Made by a program: the position numbers and the translations under genes. From Saprospiraceae bacterium (GTDB taxonomy: Bacteria; Bacteroidota; Bacteroidia; Chitinophagales; Saprospiraceae), in contig JAEUUP010000130.1 in the NCBI GenBank assembly GCA_016787525.1, forward strand, positions 1 to 64,000: DNA of 64,000 bases. Direction: 5' to 3'. The notes under the pieces are model-generated. The model was not told where the DNA came from and searched no databases. It was given only the letters and a program-made list of their open reading frames with translations. Shown here in pieces: positions 19,788 to 29,394 of this stretch. The first letter of the stretch is position 1. The number at the start of each line of letters is the position of its first letter.

Positions 19788-20657
19788 TCAATCTGCCATA
19801 TACATCTTTTGGTATTGCTTAGGACTCTGACCTTTCAAAGCTTTAAATTGACTGTTAAAGTTGGACACGGTATTGTACCCGCTTTCATAACAGACTTGAG
19901 CAACTGACATTTTATTATCCAACAGCAATTTGCAAGCATGACCGATGCGGATTTCACTCACAAAATCTGAAAAAGTCTTATTGGTTCGGCTTTTGAAATA
20001 GCGACAAAATGCCGCCTCTGTCATATTGGCTAAGGCTGCCACGGCGGACAAACTGATTTTTTCTTTATAATGTTTCATCACATATTCATGCACCAAACGC
20101 ATCCGTTCTGTTTCCGATATTTTATAGTTATTTTCATAGTGAGGACTTGTAATAAATTGATAATCATTTGTTTGTGCTAATTTTTGCAAAACAGATAATA
20201 CCTTTAAAATACCATCGAACCCCCTCAGTATCGTTAATTCTTTAAGGTCTTCAACAACAGTTTCCCGCATCGTATTTTGAATATCCAAACCTCGTTCGCT
20301 GTTCTTGAGCAATTGTTTTAGAGCATACATTTCAGGCTTTTCAAAAAAATCACTGCCCAAAAAATCAACCGTAAAATAGACGACGATGCCTTGTGTTTGA
20401 AGAGTCGAAGGACGTTCAAAATACACACGGTCGCTGCGCCACAAATGAGGCAAATTGGGGCCTAAAAAAACCGTATCACCCGCCTCAAAATGCCGAATAT
20501 CGTCTCCAATGAAACGCGTTCCAAAGCCTTCAACAACTGTAAACAATTGATAATGAGGATGAAAATGCCAATTGGGGTCGAAAAAAGGCTCTTTTAATGT
20601 CCGTACGATATAGGATTGGTTGAGGCTTTCGAGCGATTTTTTAAGAAGTGGCTTCAT
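19788..20657 (-). CDS. AraC family transcriptional regulator with cupin sensor domain
   Basis: A 289-residue regulator. The N-terminus holds a cupin-like sugar-sensing fold (HFHPHYQLFTVVEGFGTRFIGDDIRHFEAGDTVFLGPNLPHLW, about residues 30-75), and the C-terminal 100 residues hold the two AraC helix-turn-helix units, ending in the signature CYESGYNTVSNFNSQFKALKGQSPKQY. It is divergent from the sugar isomerase/oxidoreductase/ThuA operon, 131 bp from its first start, so control of that operon in response to a sugar is the natural inference. The motif at 20220 is read as TILRG in the linker. Confidence 0.85.
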   Translation of the reverse strand: MKPLLKKSLESLNQSYIVRTLKEPFFDPNWHFHPHYQLFTVVEGFGTRFIGDDIRHFEAGDTVFLGPNLPHLWRSDRVYFERPSTLQTQGIVVYFTVDFLGSDFFEKPEMYALKQLLKNSERGLDIQNTMRETVVEDLKELTILRGFDGILKVLSVLQKLAQTNDYQFITSPHYENNYKISETERMRLVHEYVMKHYKEKISLSAVAALANMTEAAFCRYFKSRTNKTFSDFVSEIRIGHACKLLLDNKMSVAQVCYESGYNTVSNFNSQFKALKGQSPKQYQKMYMAD

Positions 20658-20788
20658 GCTAAAATATACTGAATATTGATTTAAATTTTATTTTATCAAA
20701 ACAAAAATATCAAAATACAGTCAAAAGTAGTAAAAAAATGCCTATTTTAGATAAATGGCAAAACCTAATTTTGTTCAAAATAAAAGCT

Positions 20789-21613
20789 ATGAAAATTGGA
20801 ATGAACCTTTTATTATGGGGAACAGAGATAAACGAATCGCTTTTCCCTGTACTCGATGAAATCAAGGCACTGGGCTTCGATGCAGTAGAAGTGCCTATTT
20901 TCAACCTAAACCCCGATGATTGGCACATTTGGCGGCAGAAATTAGATAGTTTGGGCTTAGAACGCATCGCCGAAACATTCAACGGAGCAGACACAAACCC
21001 CCTCAGTATGGACGTTGCTATGCGCCAAAAAGCCTTGAATGACAACAAAAAAGCTATTGATTGTGCGGCTGTTATGGGTGCTGAGTTGTTGATAGGGCCT
21101 ATTCACTCACCTTTGGGCGTTTTCACAGGTCAAGCGGCGACTGAAACAGAGTGGCAATATGGCGTAGAACATATTAGAGCCTTGTCAGAATACGCAGCTA
21201 CCAAAAATATTACTATTGGTATTGAATATTTGAATCGCTTTGAAGCCTATCTTTTTACATGTACCGATGATATGTTGCGCTTTGTAAAAGACGTGAATCA
21301 CCCCAATTGTCAAGTTATGTTTGACACTTTTCACGCCAATATTGAGGAAAAAGACCTTGCAAAAGCTATAAAAAAATGTGGTGAAAGGCTCGTTCATGTA
21401 CAATTGTCGGAAAACGATAGAAGTACCCTAGGTAAGGGTCATGTTGATTTTAAAAAAATAATAAAAGCTTTAAAATCAATGAATTATAAAGGTTTAGTGA
21501 GTATAGAGGCTTTTAGTATGAAATTAGCTGCTGCCAATATCTGGAGACCTATGTTTGAATCAGAAACGCAATTGATGCAGGACAGTATAAAATATTTGAA
21601 AAAAATACTCTAA
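20789..21613 (+). CDS. TIM-barrel sugar isomerase/epimerase (tagatose 3-epimerase-like)
   Basis: A 274-residue xylose-isomerase-like TIM barrel. Metal and catalytic residues expected in D-psicose/D-tagatose 3-epimerases are visible: Glu in IGIEYLNRFE, Asp in VMFDTFH, His in LVHVQLSENDR, and Glu in LVSIEAFS. I start it at ATG 20789 (MKIGMNLLLWG), because the longer frame from 20738 adds a non-family leader. It is the first gene of an operon with a Gfo/Idh oxidoreductase and a ThuA protein, and is divergent from an AraC regulator. This combination is typical of keto-sugar or 3-keto-glycoside metabolism. The motif at 20998 is read as NPLSMD, and another lies 2 bp after the stop. Confidence 0.85.
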   Translation: MKIGMNLLLWGTEINESLFPVLDEIKALGFDAVEVPIFNLNPDDWHIWRQKLDSLGLERIAETFNGADTNPLSMDVAMRQKALNDNKKAIDCAAVMGAELLIGPIHSPLGVFTGQAATETEWQYGVEHIRALSEYAATKNITIGIEYLNRFEAYLFTCTDDMLRFVKDVNHPNCQVMFDTFHANIEEKDLAKAIKKCGERLVHVQLSENDRSTLGKGHVDFKKIIKALKSMNYKGLVSIEAFSMKLAAANIWRPMFESETQLMQDSIKYLKKIL

Positions 21614-21689
21614 ATACTGAGGGGTATCCATACTGTCCAATTTTTAAGGAAAGGCATACAGTAAATCACTCTTTTTAAACTTCTAATTG

Positions 21690-22817
21690 ATGAAAAAAAT
21701 CAACATCGCAATTGTAGGCTTGGGCTTCGGCTCCGAATTTATTCCTATTTATCAACGTCATCCGCACACGAATATGTATGCGATTTGCCAACGCAATAAG
21801 GAAAATCTGAATAAAATAGGCGACGCATTCAATATCGAAAAACGCTATTCTGATTATGACGAACTGCTCAAAGACCCTAATATTGATGCCGTGCACATCA
21901 ATTCGCCCATTCCCAATCATGCGGAACAGACCATAAAAGCCTTAAAAGCGGGAAAACACGTAGCCTGTACTGTACCTATGGCAACTTCTGTAAAAGAGTG
22001 TATGGAAATTGTTAAATTGAGTAAAAAAACGGGTAAAAAATACATGATGATGGAAACCGTGGTGTATAGCCGCGAGTTTTTATTCGTCAAAGAACTGTAT
22101 GAAAAAGGCGAATTGGGTAAAGTTCAATTCCTGAAAGCCTCGCACCAGCAAGACATGGAAGGTTGGCCCGACTATTGGCCCGGATTGCCGCCGATGCATT
22201 ATGCTACACATTGTGTAGGACCCGTGGCTGGTTTGTTGAAATTGGAAGCGGAATATGTGTCTTGTTTTGGTTCAGGTACGATTAGCGAAGATTTATCTAA
22301 AATTCACAATTCGCCATTTTCAGTTGAATCTGCCCATATTAAGTTCAAAAACAGCGATTTAAGTGCTTATGTTTATCGCTCATTATTCGATTTAGCCCGT
22401 CAATATCGAGAAAGTTTTGAGGTATATGGCACTAAAAAATCGTTTGAATGGCCGCTTATTGAAGGTGAAGATGCCGTTATTCATACCGCTAAAAAAGAAG
22501 AACATGAGATTCCAGAACGGGTCACTGTTCCCGATTTTGCCCATTTATTACCCAAAGAAATACAAGATTTTACCACAAAAGGCGTGTATGATATTGCGGA
22601 AAATACGCATTTGAGTTTCGCTCAAGGCGGCGGACACGGCGGTTCACATCCACATTTGGCACATGAATTTATCATGGCATTGATTGAAGACCGTGACCCT
22701 TTCCCTAATGCGTGGGAATCAGCGAACTGGACTTCGGTGGGTATTCTGGCGCATGAATCGGCTATGAAAGGCGGTAAAATTATGCGTTTGCCTGATTTTA
22801 AAAAGGCGGCGTTGTAG
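21690..22817 (+). CDS. Gfo/Idh/MocA family NAD(P)-dependent oxidoreductase
   Basis: A 375-residue dehydrogenase. The Rossmann motif GLGFGSEF is at residues 10-17, and the family segments HINSPIPNHAEQTIKALKAGKHVACTVPMA and the C-terminal substrate domain (GWPDYWPGLPPMHYATHCVGP) are present. Family members oxidise or reduce sugars, inositols or sugar-acids. ATG 21690 is preferred over the in-frame TTG at 21687. It lies between the TIM-barrel isomerase and the ThuA protein, with 76-bp and 74-bp gaps. No dispersed motif lies inside; a perfect hairpin follows the gene (22826-22858). Confidence 0.87.
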   Translation: MKKINIAIVGLGFGSEFIPIYQRHPHTNMYAICQRNKENLNKIGDAFNIEKRYSDYDELLKDPNIDAVHINSPIPNHAEQTIKALKAGKHVACTVPMATSVKECMEIVKLSKKTGKKYMMMETVVYSREFLFVKELYEKGELGKVQFLKASHQQDMEGWPDYWPGLPPMHYATHCVGPVAGLLKLEAEYVSCFGSGTISEDLSKIHNSPFSVESAHIKFKNSDLSAYVYRSLFDLARQYRESFEVYGTKKSFEWPLIEGEDAVIHTAKKEEHEIPERVTVPDFAHLLPKEIQDFTTKGVYDIAENTHLSFAQGGGHGGSHPHLAHEFIMALIEDRDPFPNAWESANWTSVGILAHESAMKGGKIMRLPDFKKAAL

Positions 22818-22825
22818 TTTGAAAT

Positions 22826-22858
22826 ATCTTTCCAAAAGTTTAAAACTTTTGGAAAGAT
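22826..22858. other. Perfect hairpin between two operon genes
   Basis: ATCTTTCCAAAAGTTT and its exact complement AAACTTTTGGAAAGAT face each other with one base between. No T-run follows, so it may be a processing or attenuation structure rather than a strong terminator. Confidence 0.6.
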
Positions 22859-22891
22859 GTGATTTAAAAATGATTAACTAATTGATTTTCA

Positions 22892-25800
22892 ATGAAAAAA
22901 ATACTCTTTTTATTCATATTGTTCTATGCTTTTACCGCATCTGCCCAGAAAGCACGTCGCCTCGAAATCCTCTTTTTAGGCGATAAAGGGCACCATCGCC
23001 CGATTGAGCGAGTGCCACAAATCATGGCAGCTTTGGGCGATAAAGGCGTGAATTTTACTTATACCGATAGGTTGGAGGACATCAATTTAGGCAACCTGAA
23101 TAAATATGATGCATTGTTGATTTATGCCAATTGGGACAGCATACCCCCCTCAGTAGAGAAGGATTTGTTGGCGTATGTGTCATCGGGCAAAGGCATTTTA
23201 CCAATACATTGTGCGTCGTATTGCTTCCGCAATTCGAGCGAATATGTCAAGATGGTTGGTGGGCAATTTTGGCGACATACGATGGATAGTATTGAAACGC
23301 AAACGGTGCAGCCCAATCATGTCATTATGCAAGGGTTAAAACCGTTTAAAGTATATGATGAAACATATTTGCATAGCAAATTGCAAGATGATAATAATGT
23401 TTTAGCGGTGCGTGAAATAAAAGCCGACCAATTTAAAGACAAACCGAACACCAAAACAGAGCCTTATACTTGGACACGCAGCTATGGCAAAGGACGGGTT
23501 TTTTACACCGCTTATGGTCACGATGAAAATACGTGGCAAAATGAGGGTTTTCATGCCTTGATACTGAGGGGTATCCTTTGGGCTGTCAATGACGAAGCCC
23601 GCAACGCCCATGCGGCTTTGAAACCTGAGCCTTTCAAATACAGAGAAGCCAAATTGCCGAATTATGAAAAGCGTCCGGGCATTCAATACCGTCAAGACCC
23701 GCTTTCGCCCGAAGAATCCATGAAGCATATTCAAGTGCCTGTGGAGTTTAATTTGGAACTTTTTGCCGCCGAACCCAATGTGATGCACCCGATTGCCATT
23801 TCATGGGATGAAAGGGGTAGGATGTATGTTTTAATTACAAAAGATTATCCCAACGAGCGCAAAGAAACGGGCGGTAGCGACTATATTTTAATTTGCGAAG
23901 ACACCGATAAAGACGGAAAAGCTGATAAATTCACAAAATTTGCCGAAGGTTTAAGTATTCCAACGGGTATGGTTTTTAGTAATGGTGGTTTGATAGTAAG
24001 TCAAGCTCCACACATGTTGTTTTTACAAGATACAGATGGTGATGATAAAGCCGATGTCAAAAAAATATTGTTTACGGGTTTCGGTACTTTTGATACCCAC
24101 GCAGGACCTTCAAATTTGCATTATGGATTTGATAATTGGATATGGGGCTGCGTGGGTTATTCGGGTTTTAAAGGTGTTGTAGGCAATAATCCTGATACTA
24201 TTAGGTTTGGGCAAGCCTTTTTTCGCTTCAAACCTGATGGTAGTCGTCTCGAACACATGACCAATACATCTAATAATACATGGGGTTTTGGTTTTAATGA
24301 AACGGGTGATGTGTTTGGCTCAACGGCAAATAATGCGCATGGTTGGTATATGGCGATTCCGAACAATTATTACAGTTCGGCTAATAATGTGGACAATGGC
24401 AGCCGCAATATGGATACGCATAAAGACATGAAAACAATCACACATAAAGTGCGTCAAGTGGACGTTTTTGGTGGATTTACGGCCGCTGCGGGTCATAATG
24501 TCTATACAGCAAGGAATTTTCCCAAAAAATATTGGAATAATATCGCTTTCGTAGCTGAACCAACGGGGCATATTTTACACCAAAATATATTGACTAAAAA
24601 CGGTACAAATTACTCGGATACTGAGGGGTTCAATCTTATGGCAGGGGCTGATGAATGGTTTTCGCCTGTGTTTGCGGAGGTGGGTCCCGATGGGGCTGTA
24701 TGGGTTGCCGATTGGTACAGTTTTATTATTCAGCACAATCCACGTCCTGAAAGTTTCACAATGGGTGCAGGTAATGCTTATGAAACGGATTTGAGGGACT
24801 ACACGCACGGACGCATTTATCGGGTTTCGCATAAAGAAAGTACACCTTATCAGCCGTTAAGTTTATCAAAAGATAAGCCGAATGACTTGTTAGCAGCTTT
24901 AAAAAATACAAATATGTTTTGGCGCAGTCACGCTCAAAGGCTTTTAGTGGAGCGTGGTCAAAAAGATATTGTACCACAATTACTGGCTTTGATTGCGGAT
25001 AAATCGGTTGATGAAATTGGGATAAATCCTGCGGCTATTCATGCGCTTTGGATTTTAAAAGGCTTAAATGCTATCGAAGGAGAGGGTTTAAATGCTGTTT
25101 TAGAAGCCACTAAACACCCTTCTGCGGGTGTTCGGAAGACGGCTATTCAACTTTTACCACGCAATACTGAGGGGGTAGATTTTATTTTTAAAAATAATAT
25201 TTTAGAAGATAAAGAACCGCTTGTGGTACTCAATGCGCTCTTAGCTTTGAGTGAAATGCCTTTGAATGAGGCAGCTAAAACAGTTATTTTAGAAAAAATT
25301 GAAACGTCAAAAGACCTTGACGACCGTTGGTTGCCCGACGCTTACGCTTGTATTTTAGCTAAAAATCAAGATTTATTAAAAAAATTATGGGAAAAAGAAC
25401 AAGCAAAGGCGGTTTCTACCTCTAAAACCATGACCGACCACGCAGGACACCACGACCACGGTGCAATGATGTCTCAAAAACAGGATAAAAAACCAGCTGT
25501 TTCATCGCCCAACGCTCCCGATTTGATTGTTTCAAATATCAAAATTGAACCAGCCAATCCTGCCCCTCGTGAGCGTATCACGATTTCAATTGAGGTCACT
25601 AATCAAGGTGGCGTGGCTGTGCCAAAAGGTGTCGTTGTGCCATTAGCCATGCGTTTTTCAGGTAAAGGATTGGTGATAGATATGGTTAGTGAAACCCATA
25701 CTGAGGGGGTCAAAGTAGGTGAAACTGTGACTATCACGAAGAATACGAATGGCCCTTGGTCGGGTAATATTGCGGTTTCGGGCGAGCAAGCGGGCGAATA

Positions 25801-26569
25801 TACCTTTTCAGTTGCCGTTGATAAAGCCAATACGATTGCAGAAGGCGATGAAAGAAATAATAATCTGAGTAAAAAAATAACAGTGGCTTTGTCGCAAAGT
25901 ATGGCGCAATATGTTTTGGCAAAAGCCATTCGGAGTAAAACATCGGTTTCAAGCGTTTCAGATGTGGTAGATTATTTAAAAAATGGTCAAAAATTAGATG
26001 CTGAAGGCTTCACCGCTGTTTTGAAAGGTATCAGCGAAGCGTGGAATTATAAATCGAAAGTTACGGTTAATGAAGCGGATAAGAGCTATTTGAATAGCCT
26101 TTTAGGAACTACTGCGGGTGTCAATAATGAGCGTTTGACGCGGCTCATGCAAGCATGGGATGTATTGAAAAAACAAGATGAAAATGACCCGAATGTACAG
26201 ATTGTAAAAATCAAATCCATACGGGAAATGTTACAATTTGATATTAAAAACTTTACAGTGAAAGCAGGAAAAACGGTTGAAATCGTTTTTGAAAATCCTG
26301 ATGCGATGCAACATAATATCGTGATTGGCAAGCCCAAATCGCTTGAAAAAATAGGCAAAGCAGCGGATAAAATGATAACCGACCCTGATGGCGCAACTAA
26401 AAACTATGTGCCAAATATACCCGAAATATTGTTTTCATCGGCTTTGGTCAATCCCGACCAAACAATTCGTTTGCGTTTTACAGCACCTGATAAGATAGGT
26501 TTATATCCTTATGTCTGCACATTTCCAGGTCATTGGCGGATTATGAATGGGGTGATGAAAGTAGAATAA
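22892..26569 (+). CDS. Multidomain ThuA / membrane-bound-dehydrogenase-like propeller / CARDB / cupredoxin protein
   Basis: A 1225-residue exported protein. After a signal peptide (1-18) come a ThuA domain (about 25-240), a beta-propeller of the large membrane-bound-dehydrogenase type (about 285-640, with ELFAAEPNVMHPIAISWDERGRMYVL), HEAT-like repeats (about 655-840), a His-rich linker (HAGHHDHG), a CARDB domain (about 875-980) and a C-terminal cupredoxin (about 1108-1225). The last shows azurin-type copper ligands: His in QHN, Cys and His in VCTFPGHW, and Met in RIMNG. Relatives often carry a CxxCH haem domain; I find none, so copper may replace haem as electron carrier. It likely oxidises or processes the sugar handled by the operon. 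Five motif copies: 23144, 23562, 24619, 25165, 25699. Confidence 0.82.
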   Translation: MKKILFLFILFYAFTASAQKARRLEILFLGDKGHHRPIERVPQIMAALGDKGVNFTYTDRLEDINLGNLNKYDALLIYANWDSIPPSVEKDLLAYVSSGKGILPIHCASYCFRNSSEYVKMVGGQFWRHTMDSIETQTVQPNHVIMQGLKPFKVYDETYLHSKLQDDNNVLAVREIKADQFKDKPNTKTEPYTWTRSYGKGRVFYTAYGHDENTWQNEGFHALILRGILWAVNDEARNAHAALKPEPFKYREAKLPNYEKRPGIQYRQDPLSPEESMKHIQVPVEFNLELFAAEPNVMHPIAISWDERGRMYVLITKDYPNERKETGGSDYILICEDTDKDGKADKFTKFAEGLSIPTGMVFSNGGLIVSQAPHMLFLQDTDGDDKADVKKILFTGFGTFDTHAGPSNLHYGFDNWIWGCVGYSGFKGVVGNNPDTIRFGQAFFRFKPDGSRLEHMTNTSNNTWGFGFNETGDVFGSTANNAHGWYMAIPNNYYSSANNVDNGSRNMDTHKDMKTITHKVRQVDVFGGFTAAAGHNVYTARNFPKKYWNNIAFVAEPTGHILHQNILTKNGTNYSDTEGFNLMAGADEWFSPVFAEVGPDGAVWVADWYSFIIQHNPRPESFTMGAGNAYETDLRDYTHGRIYRVSHKESTPYQPLSLSKDKPNDLLAALKNTNMFWRSHAQRLLVERGQKDIVPQLLALIADKSVDEIGINPAAIHALWILKGLNAIEGEGLNAVLEATKHPSAGVRKTAIQLLPRNTEGVDFIFKNNILEDKEPLVVLNALLALSEMPLNEAAKTVILEKIETSKDLDDRWLPDAYACILAKNQDLLKKLWEKEQAKAVSTSKTMTDHAGHHDHGAMMSQKQDKKPAVSSPNAPDLIVSNIKIEPANPAPRERITISIEVTNQGGVAVPKGVVVPLAMRFSGKGLVIDMVSETHTEGVKVGETVTITKNTNGPWSGNIAVSGEQAGEYTFSVAVDKANTIAEGDERNNNLSKKITVALSQSMAQYVLAKAIRSKTSVSSVSDVVDYLKNGQKLDAEGFTAVLKGISEAWNYKSKVTVNEADKSYLNSLLGTTAGVNNERLTRLMQAWDVLKKQDENDPNVQIVKIKSIREMLQFDIKNFTVKAGKTVEIVFENPDAMQHNIVIGKPKSLEKIGKAADKMITDPDGATKNYVPNIPEILFSSALVNPDQTIRLRFTAPDKIGLYPYVCTFPGHWRIMNGVMKVE

Positions 26570-26609
26570 AAACCTATTGAAAACTCTAGTTACATCTTTT
26601 TACTCACTG

Positions 26610-26660
26610 TTAGAAGCTGTTTTAAGATTTTAATCCAATAGGTTTAGACTGTTTTGTGCT
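26610..26660. repeat. Intergenic repeat segment shared with 50723-50773
   Basis: Alignment by eye gives 39 of 51 identical bases between the two copies, with the core CTGTTTTAA, TAATCC, AGGTTTAGACT and TTTT. Shorter matches to its beginning (AACTGTTTTAA) occur next to dispersed-motif copies at 6910 and 37760. It may be a decayed mobile or REP-like element. Confidence 0.55.
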
Positions 26661-26666
26661 GTCCAC

Positions 26667-26732
26667 AAAAGCATACAATGAAAAAAGTTTTATGGCTTCG
26701 TTCCATAAAGCTTTTTTTCATTGTATGCTTTT
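26667..26732 (+). terminator. Long imperfect hairpin after the ThuA gene
   Basis: Arms 26667-26695 and 26703-26732 pair over about 29 bp with one mismatch and one bulged T (core GCATACAATGAAAAAAG against CTTTTTTTCATTGTATGC), loop about 7 nt. It lies 98 bp after the ThuA-protein stop and ends in a T-run, so it could terminate that operon. The sequence is related to the foldback element at 37516-37718. Confidence 0.6.
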
Positions 26733-26847
26733 TGCAGTTCACTCTATCCAAAAGATAAGACCAAAGGCTATAATGAAAAGTAATTAAGAGGTATTTTTAC
26801 GGTTGAAATGAAGAAACTTATTGAGCCTGTTTAAACCCAACCACTGT

Positions 26848-26892
26848 GTAACAAATGTCACTTAGTAAACTCAACCAATAAGTGTAAATTTG
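26848..26892 (+). promoter_or_regulatory. cydA promoter with Crp/Fnr-like site
   Basis: A 14-bp imperfect palindrome GTAACAAATGTCAC (26848-26861) is followed after 23 bp by TAAATTTG (26885-26892), which fits the Bacteroidota -7 consensus TAnnTTTG. If the box spans -11 to -4, the palindrome is centred near -41, the class II activator position. Three other promoters in the sulfur cluster share the layout. Confidence 0.65.
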
Positions 26893-26954
26893 TGTTTTAT
26901 ATTCAGTGGAATGCTGATATATTTTTCAAATCCGAACAACAATTTAATTTAACT

Positions 26955-28349
26955 ATGGAATGGAACGTTGAAATACTCGCCCGTATCCAATTCGCTTTTA
27001 CTGTTGCTTTTCACTATATCTATCCCCCCCTCAGTATTGGCTTAGGCGTGATGTTGATTATTATGGAGGGGGCTTATATGCGTACAGGCAAAGTACTTTA
27101 TAAGCAAATGACCCAATTTTGGATAAAAATATTCGCACTCATTTTTGGAATTGGTGTCGCTACGGGTATCGTGATGGAGTTTGAATTTGGGACAAATTGG
27201 GCGACATACTCTAAATATGTCGGTGACGTTTTCGGCTCGGCATTGGCGGCAGAGGGCATTTTTGCCTTTGCTTTAGAGTCAGGTTTTTTGGGTGTTTTGC
27301 TATTCGGTTGGGATAGAGTAAGCCCACGGTTTCACTTTTTTTCGACCTTTATGGTGGCGTTAGGCTCAATGTTTTCGGCAGTTTGGATAGTAGTGGCGAA
27401 CTCTTGGCAACAAACGCCCGCGGGCTATACAATAGAAGGGGAGGGGATACATGCTCGTGCTGTCATCACCGATTTTTGGGCAATGGTTTTTAATCCATCA
27501 AGTGTTGAAAGATTATCGCATACGCTTGTTGGGTCGTTTTTAGCGGGTGCGTTTCTGGTTTTAAGTGTCAATGCGTATTATATTTTAAAAGGAAAACATC
27601 TCGAAATTGCTCAAAAATCCTTTGCATTTGCGCTTGTTTTTGGAGCGATTGCTTCCATTTTACAACTTTTTACGGGTCATAAATCCGCAGATGGAGTAGC
27701 GCATAATCAACCTGCCAAACTCGCAGCTTTTGAAGGGCATTATGATTCATTGGCTGTTGCCGACCTCTATTTGATGGGTTGGACGAATCCCCGAACGCAA
27801 ATTACTGAGGGGGTCAAAATCCCCAAAGGTTTGACTTTTTTGATACATCAAGATTTCACCACGCCCGTAAAAGGCTTGAATGCATTTCCTGAAAATGAAC
27901 GCCCGAAGGCGGTCAATTTCGTATTTCAGACTTATCATATTATGGTGGCTATCGGTATGGCTTTGATTGGCTTATCGTGGTTGGGCTTGTTTTTACTTTG
28001 GCGCAAAAAATTATTCAATCAAAAATGGTTGATGGTCGGTTTTGCATGGTCGGTTTTATTGCCCCAAGTTGCCAATCAAGTCGGGTGGTATTCCGCCGAA
28101 GTAGGTCGGCAGCCGTGGGTGGTGTATGGCTTGTTGCGCACTTCCGATGCTTTGTCAAAATCGGTAACAGAAAATCAAGTATGGTTTTCATTGATATTAT
28201 TTACGTGGGTTTATACTTTGCTTTTTGTGCTTTTTATTTATCTTTTGAATAAAAAAATCAAACATGGTTATGAAGATACTGAGGGGGAGCAGTATACTGA
28301 AAAAGATAGTTCTGCCAAGCGTGAAGTACCTTTTTTAAAAACGAAATAA
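26955..28349 (+). CDS. cydA: Cytochrome bd ubiquinol oxidase subunit I
   Basis: A 464-residue integral membrane haem subunit of a bd-type terminal oxidase. The start is ATG 26955 ([20 protein letters not shown]); the upstream GTG frame adds a non-conserved leader that overlaps the promoter. The haem-ligand His region [11 protein letters not shown], the [12 protein letters not shown] acidic pair, [13 protein letters not shown], and the family hallmark [16 protein letters not shown] are all present. The length suits a short quinol-loop enzyme. bd oxidases resist sulfide and nitric oxide, consistent with the following sulfur genes. Three motif copies lie inside, including a 7-C copy (27024-27036) that encodes the conserved PPLSIG after the haem-ligand His. 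Confidence 0.95.
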   Translation: MEWNVEILARIQFAFTVAFHYIYPPLSIGLGVMLIIMEGAYMRTGKVLYKQMTQFWIKIFALIFGIGVATGIVMEFEFGTNWATYSKYVGDVFGSALAAEGIFAFALESGFLGVLLFGWDRVSPRFHFFSTFMVALGSMFSAVWIVVANSWQQTPAGYTIEGEGIHARAVITDFWAMVFNPSSVERLSHTLVGSFLAGAFLVLSVNAYYILKGKHLEIAQKSFAFALVFGAIASILQLFTGHKSADGVAHNQPAKLAAFEGHYDSLAVADLYLMGWTNPRTQITEGVKIPKGLTFLIHQDFTTPVKGLNAFPENERPKAVNFVFQTYHIMVAIGMALIGLSWLGLFLLWRKKLFNQKWLMVGFAWSVLLPQVANQVGWYSAEVGRQPWVVYGLLRTSDALSKSVTENQVWFSLILFTWVYTLLFVLFIYLLNKKIKHGYEDTEGEQYTEKDSSAKREVPFLKTK

Positions 28350-28358
28350 TCAATAAAA

Positions 28359-29393
28359 ATGGAAACATATTTTGGTTTAGATTTGAATACATGGTGGTTT
28401 TTGGTTTTGGGCGCAGTGCTGACAGGTTATGCCGTTTTAGATGGTTTTGACTTGGGTGTAGGCATTATTCACCTTTATTTCCGTAAGGAGGAGAGTCGCC
28501 GCATTGCTCTGAATGCCATCGGACCTGTTTGGGATGGCAATGAAGTGTGGCTTGTGATAGCCGGTGGGGCGATGTTTGCGGGTTACCCGATTGTGTATGC
28601 CACAGTTTTTTCGGCATTTTATGTGCCTTTTATGCTGCTTTTGACGGGATTAATATTTCGAGCCGTTGCGATTGAATTTCGCTCAAAAGAGCCTATGGTG
28701 TGGTGGCGTTGGACGTGGGATATTATGTTCAGCGCATCGAGTATTTTGATTACTATTCTTTTAGGTTTGGTAATGGGCAATTTGATACAAGGTTTGGCAA
28801 TTGATAAAGATTTTGAATTTACGGGTAGTTGGTTATCATTCCTCAATCCTTACGCGTTTTTGATTGCTTTGACCACGCTCGCCCTATTCACTATGCACGG
28901 TGCTATGTTTTTACTGTTAAAAACGGAAGACCGCATGTATGCTCGGTTGACAGTTTTAGCTAAAAATTTGGTGATTACTTTTGTTATCATTTTTGCAATT
29001 GCGACCGTAGCCACTTTGATATATATTCCTCAAATGGCTGAAAAATTTCGCAATCAACCTTTATTATTTATAGTGCCGATGGTGGCGATTTTGGCAGTGG
29101 CGAATATTCCTAGATTGATTACAAAACGACAATACATGCTCGCATTTATATTTTCGGGTATCACTTCAGGTTTACTTTTGATACTTTTTTCAATCGGATT
29201 GTTCCCAAACATTGTGCTTTCAACAATTTCTCCCGAGTTTAATTTAAATATTTATAATGCTGCCTCATCACAAAAAACGATGAAAAACTTGATGACTGTT
29301 GCGCTAATTGGCGTGCCTTTAGTGGCAATATACACCATCAGCGTTTTTTGGATTTTTAAAGGCAAAGTACAAAAAGATAAAATGATATATTGA
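28359..29393 (+). CDS. cydB: Cytochrome bd ubiquinol oxidase subunit II
   Basis: A 344-residue partner of CydA with about nine membrane helices. Signature segments include YAVLDGFDLGVGIIHLYFRK near residue 25, IGPVWDGNEVWLVIAGGAMFAGYP near 53 and TMHGAMFLLLKTEDRM near 187. The gene begins 9 bp after the cydA stop and ends 1 bp before the methyltransferase start, so the three form an operon. It carries no dispersed-motif copy. Confidence 0.95.
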   Translation: METYFGLDLNTWWFLVLGAVLTGYAVLDGFDLGVGIIHLYFRKEESRRIALNAIGPVWDGNEVWLVIAGGAMFAGYPIVYATVFSAFYVPFMLLLTGLIFRAVAIEFRSKEPMVWWRWTWDIMFSASSILITILLGLVMGNLIQGLAIDKDFEFTGSWLSFLNPYAFLIALTTLALFTMHGAMFLLLKTEDRMYARLTVLAKNLVITFVIIFAIATVATLIYIPQMAEKFRNQPLLFIVPMVAILAVANIPRLITKRQYMLAFIFSGITSGLLLILFSIGLFPNIVLSTISPEFNLNIYNAASSQKTMKNLMTVALIGVPLVAIYTISVFWIFKGKVQKDKMIY

Positions 29394-29394
29394 T

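Larger units (their letters stand above)
26570..26954. other. Intergenic region with dispersed repeat, long hairpin and cydA promoter
   Basis: 385 bp without a gene. In order: a 51-bp segment (26610-26660) about 76% identical by eye to 50723-50773; a long imperfect hairpin (26667-26732); a Crp/Fnr-like site (26848-26861); and a -7 box TAAATTTG (26885-26892) for cydA. The separate entries give details. Confidence 0.6.
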
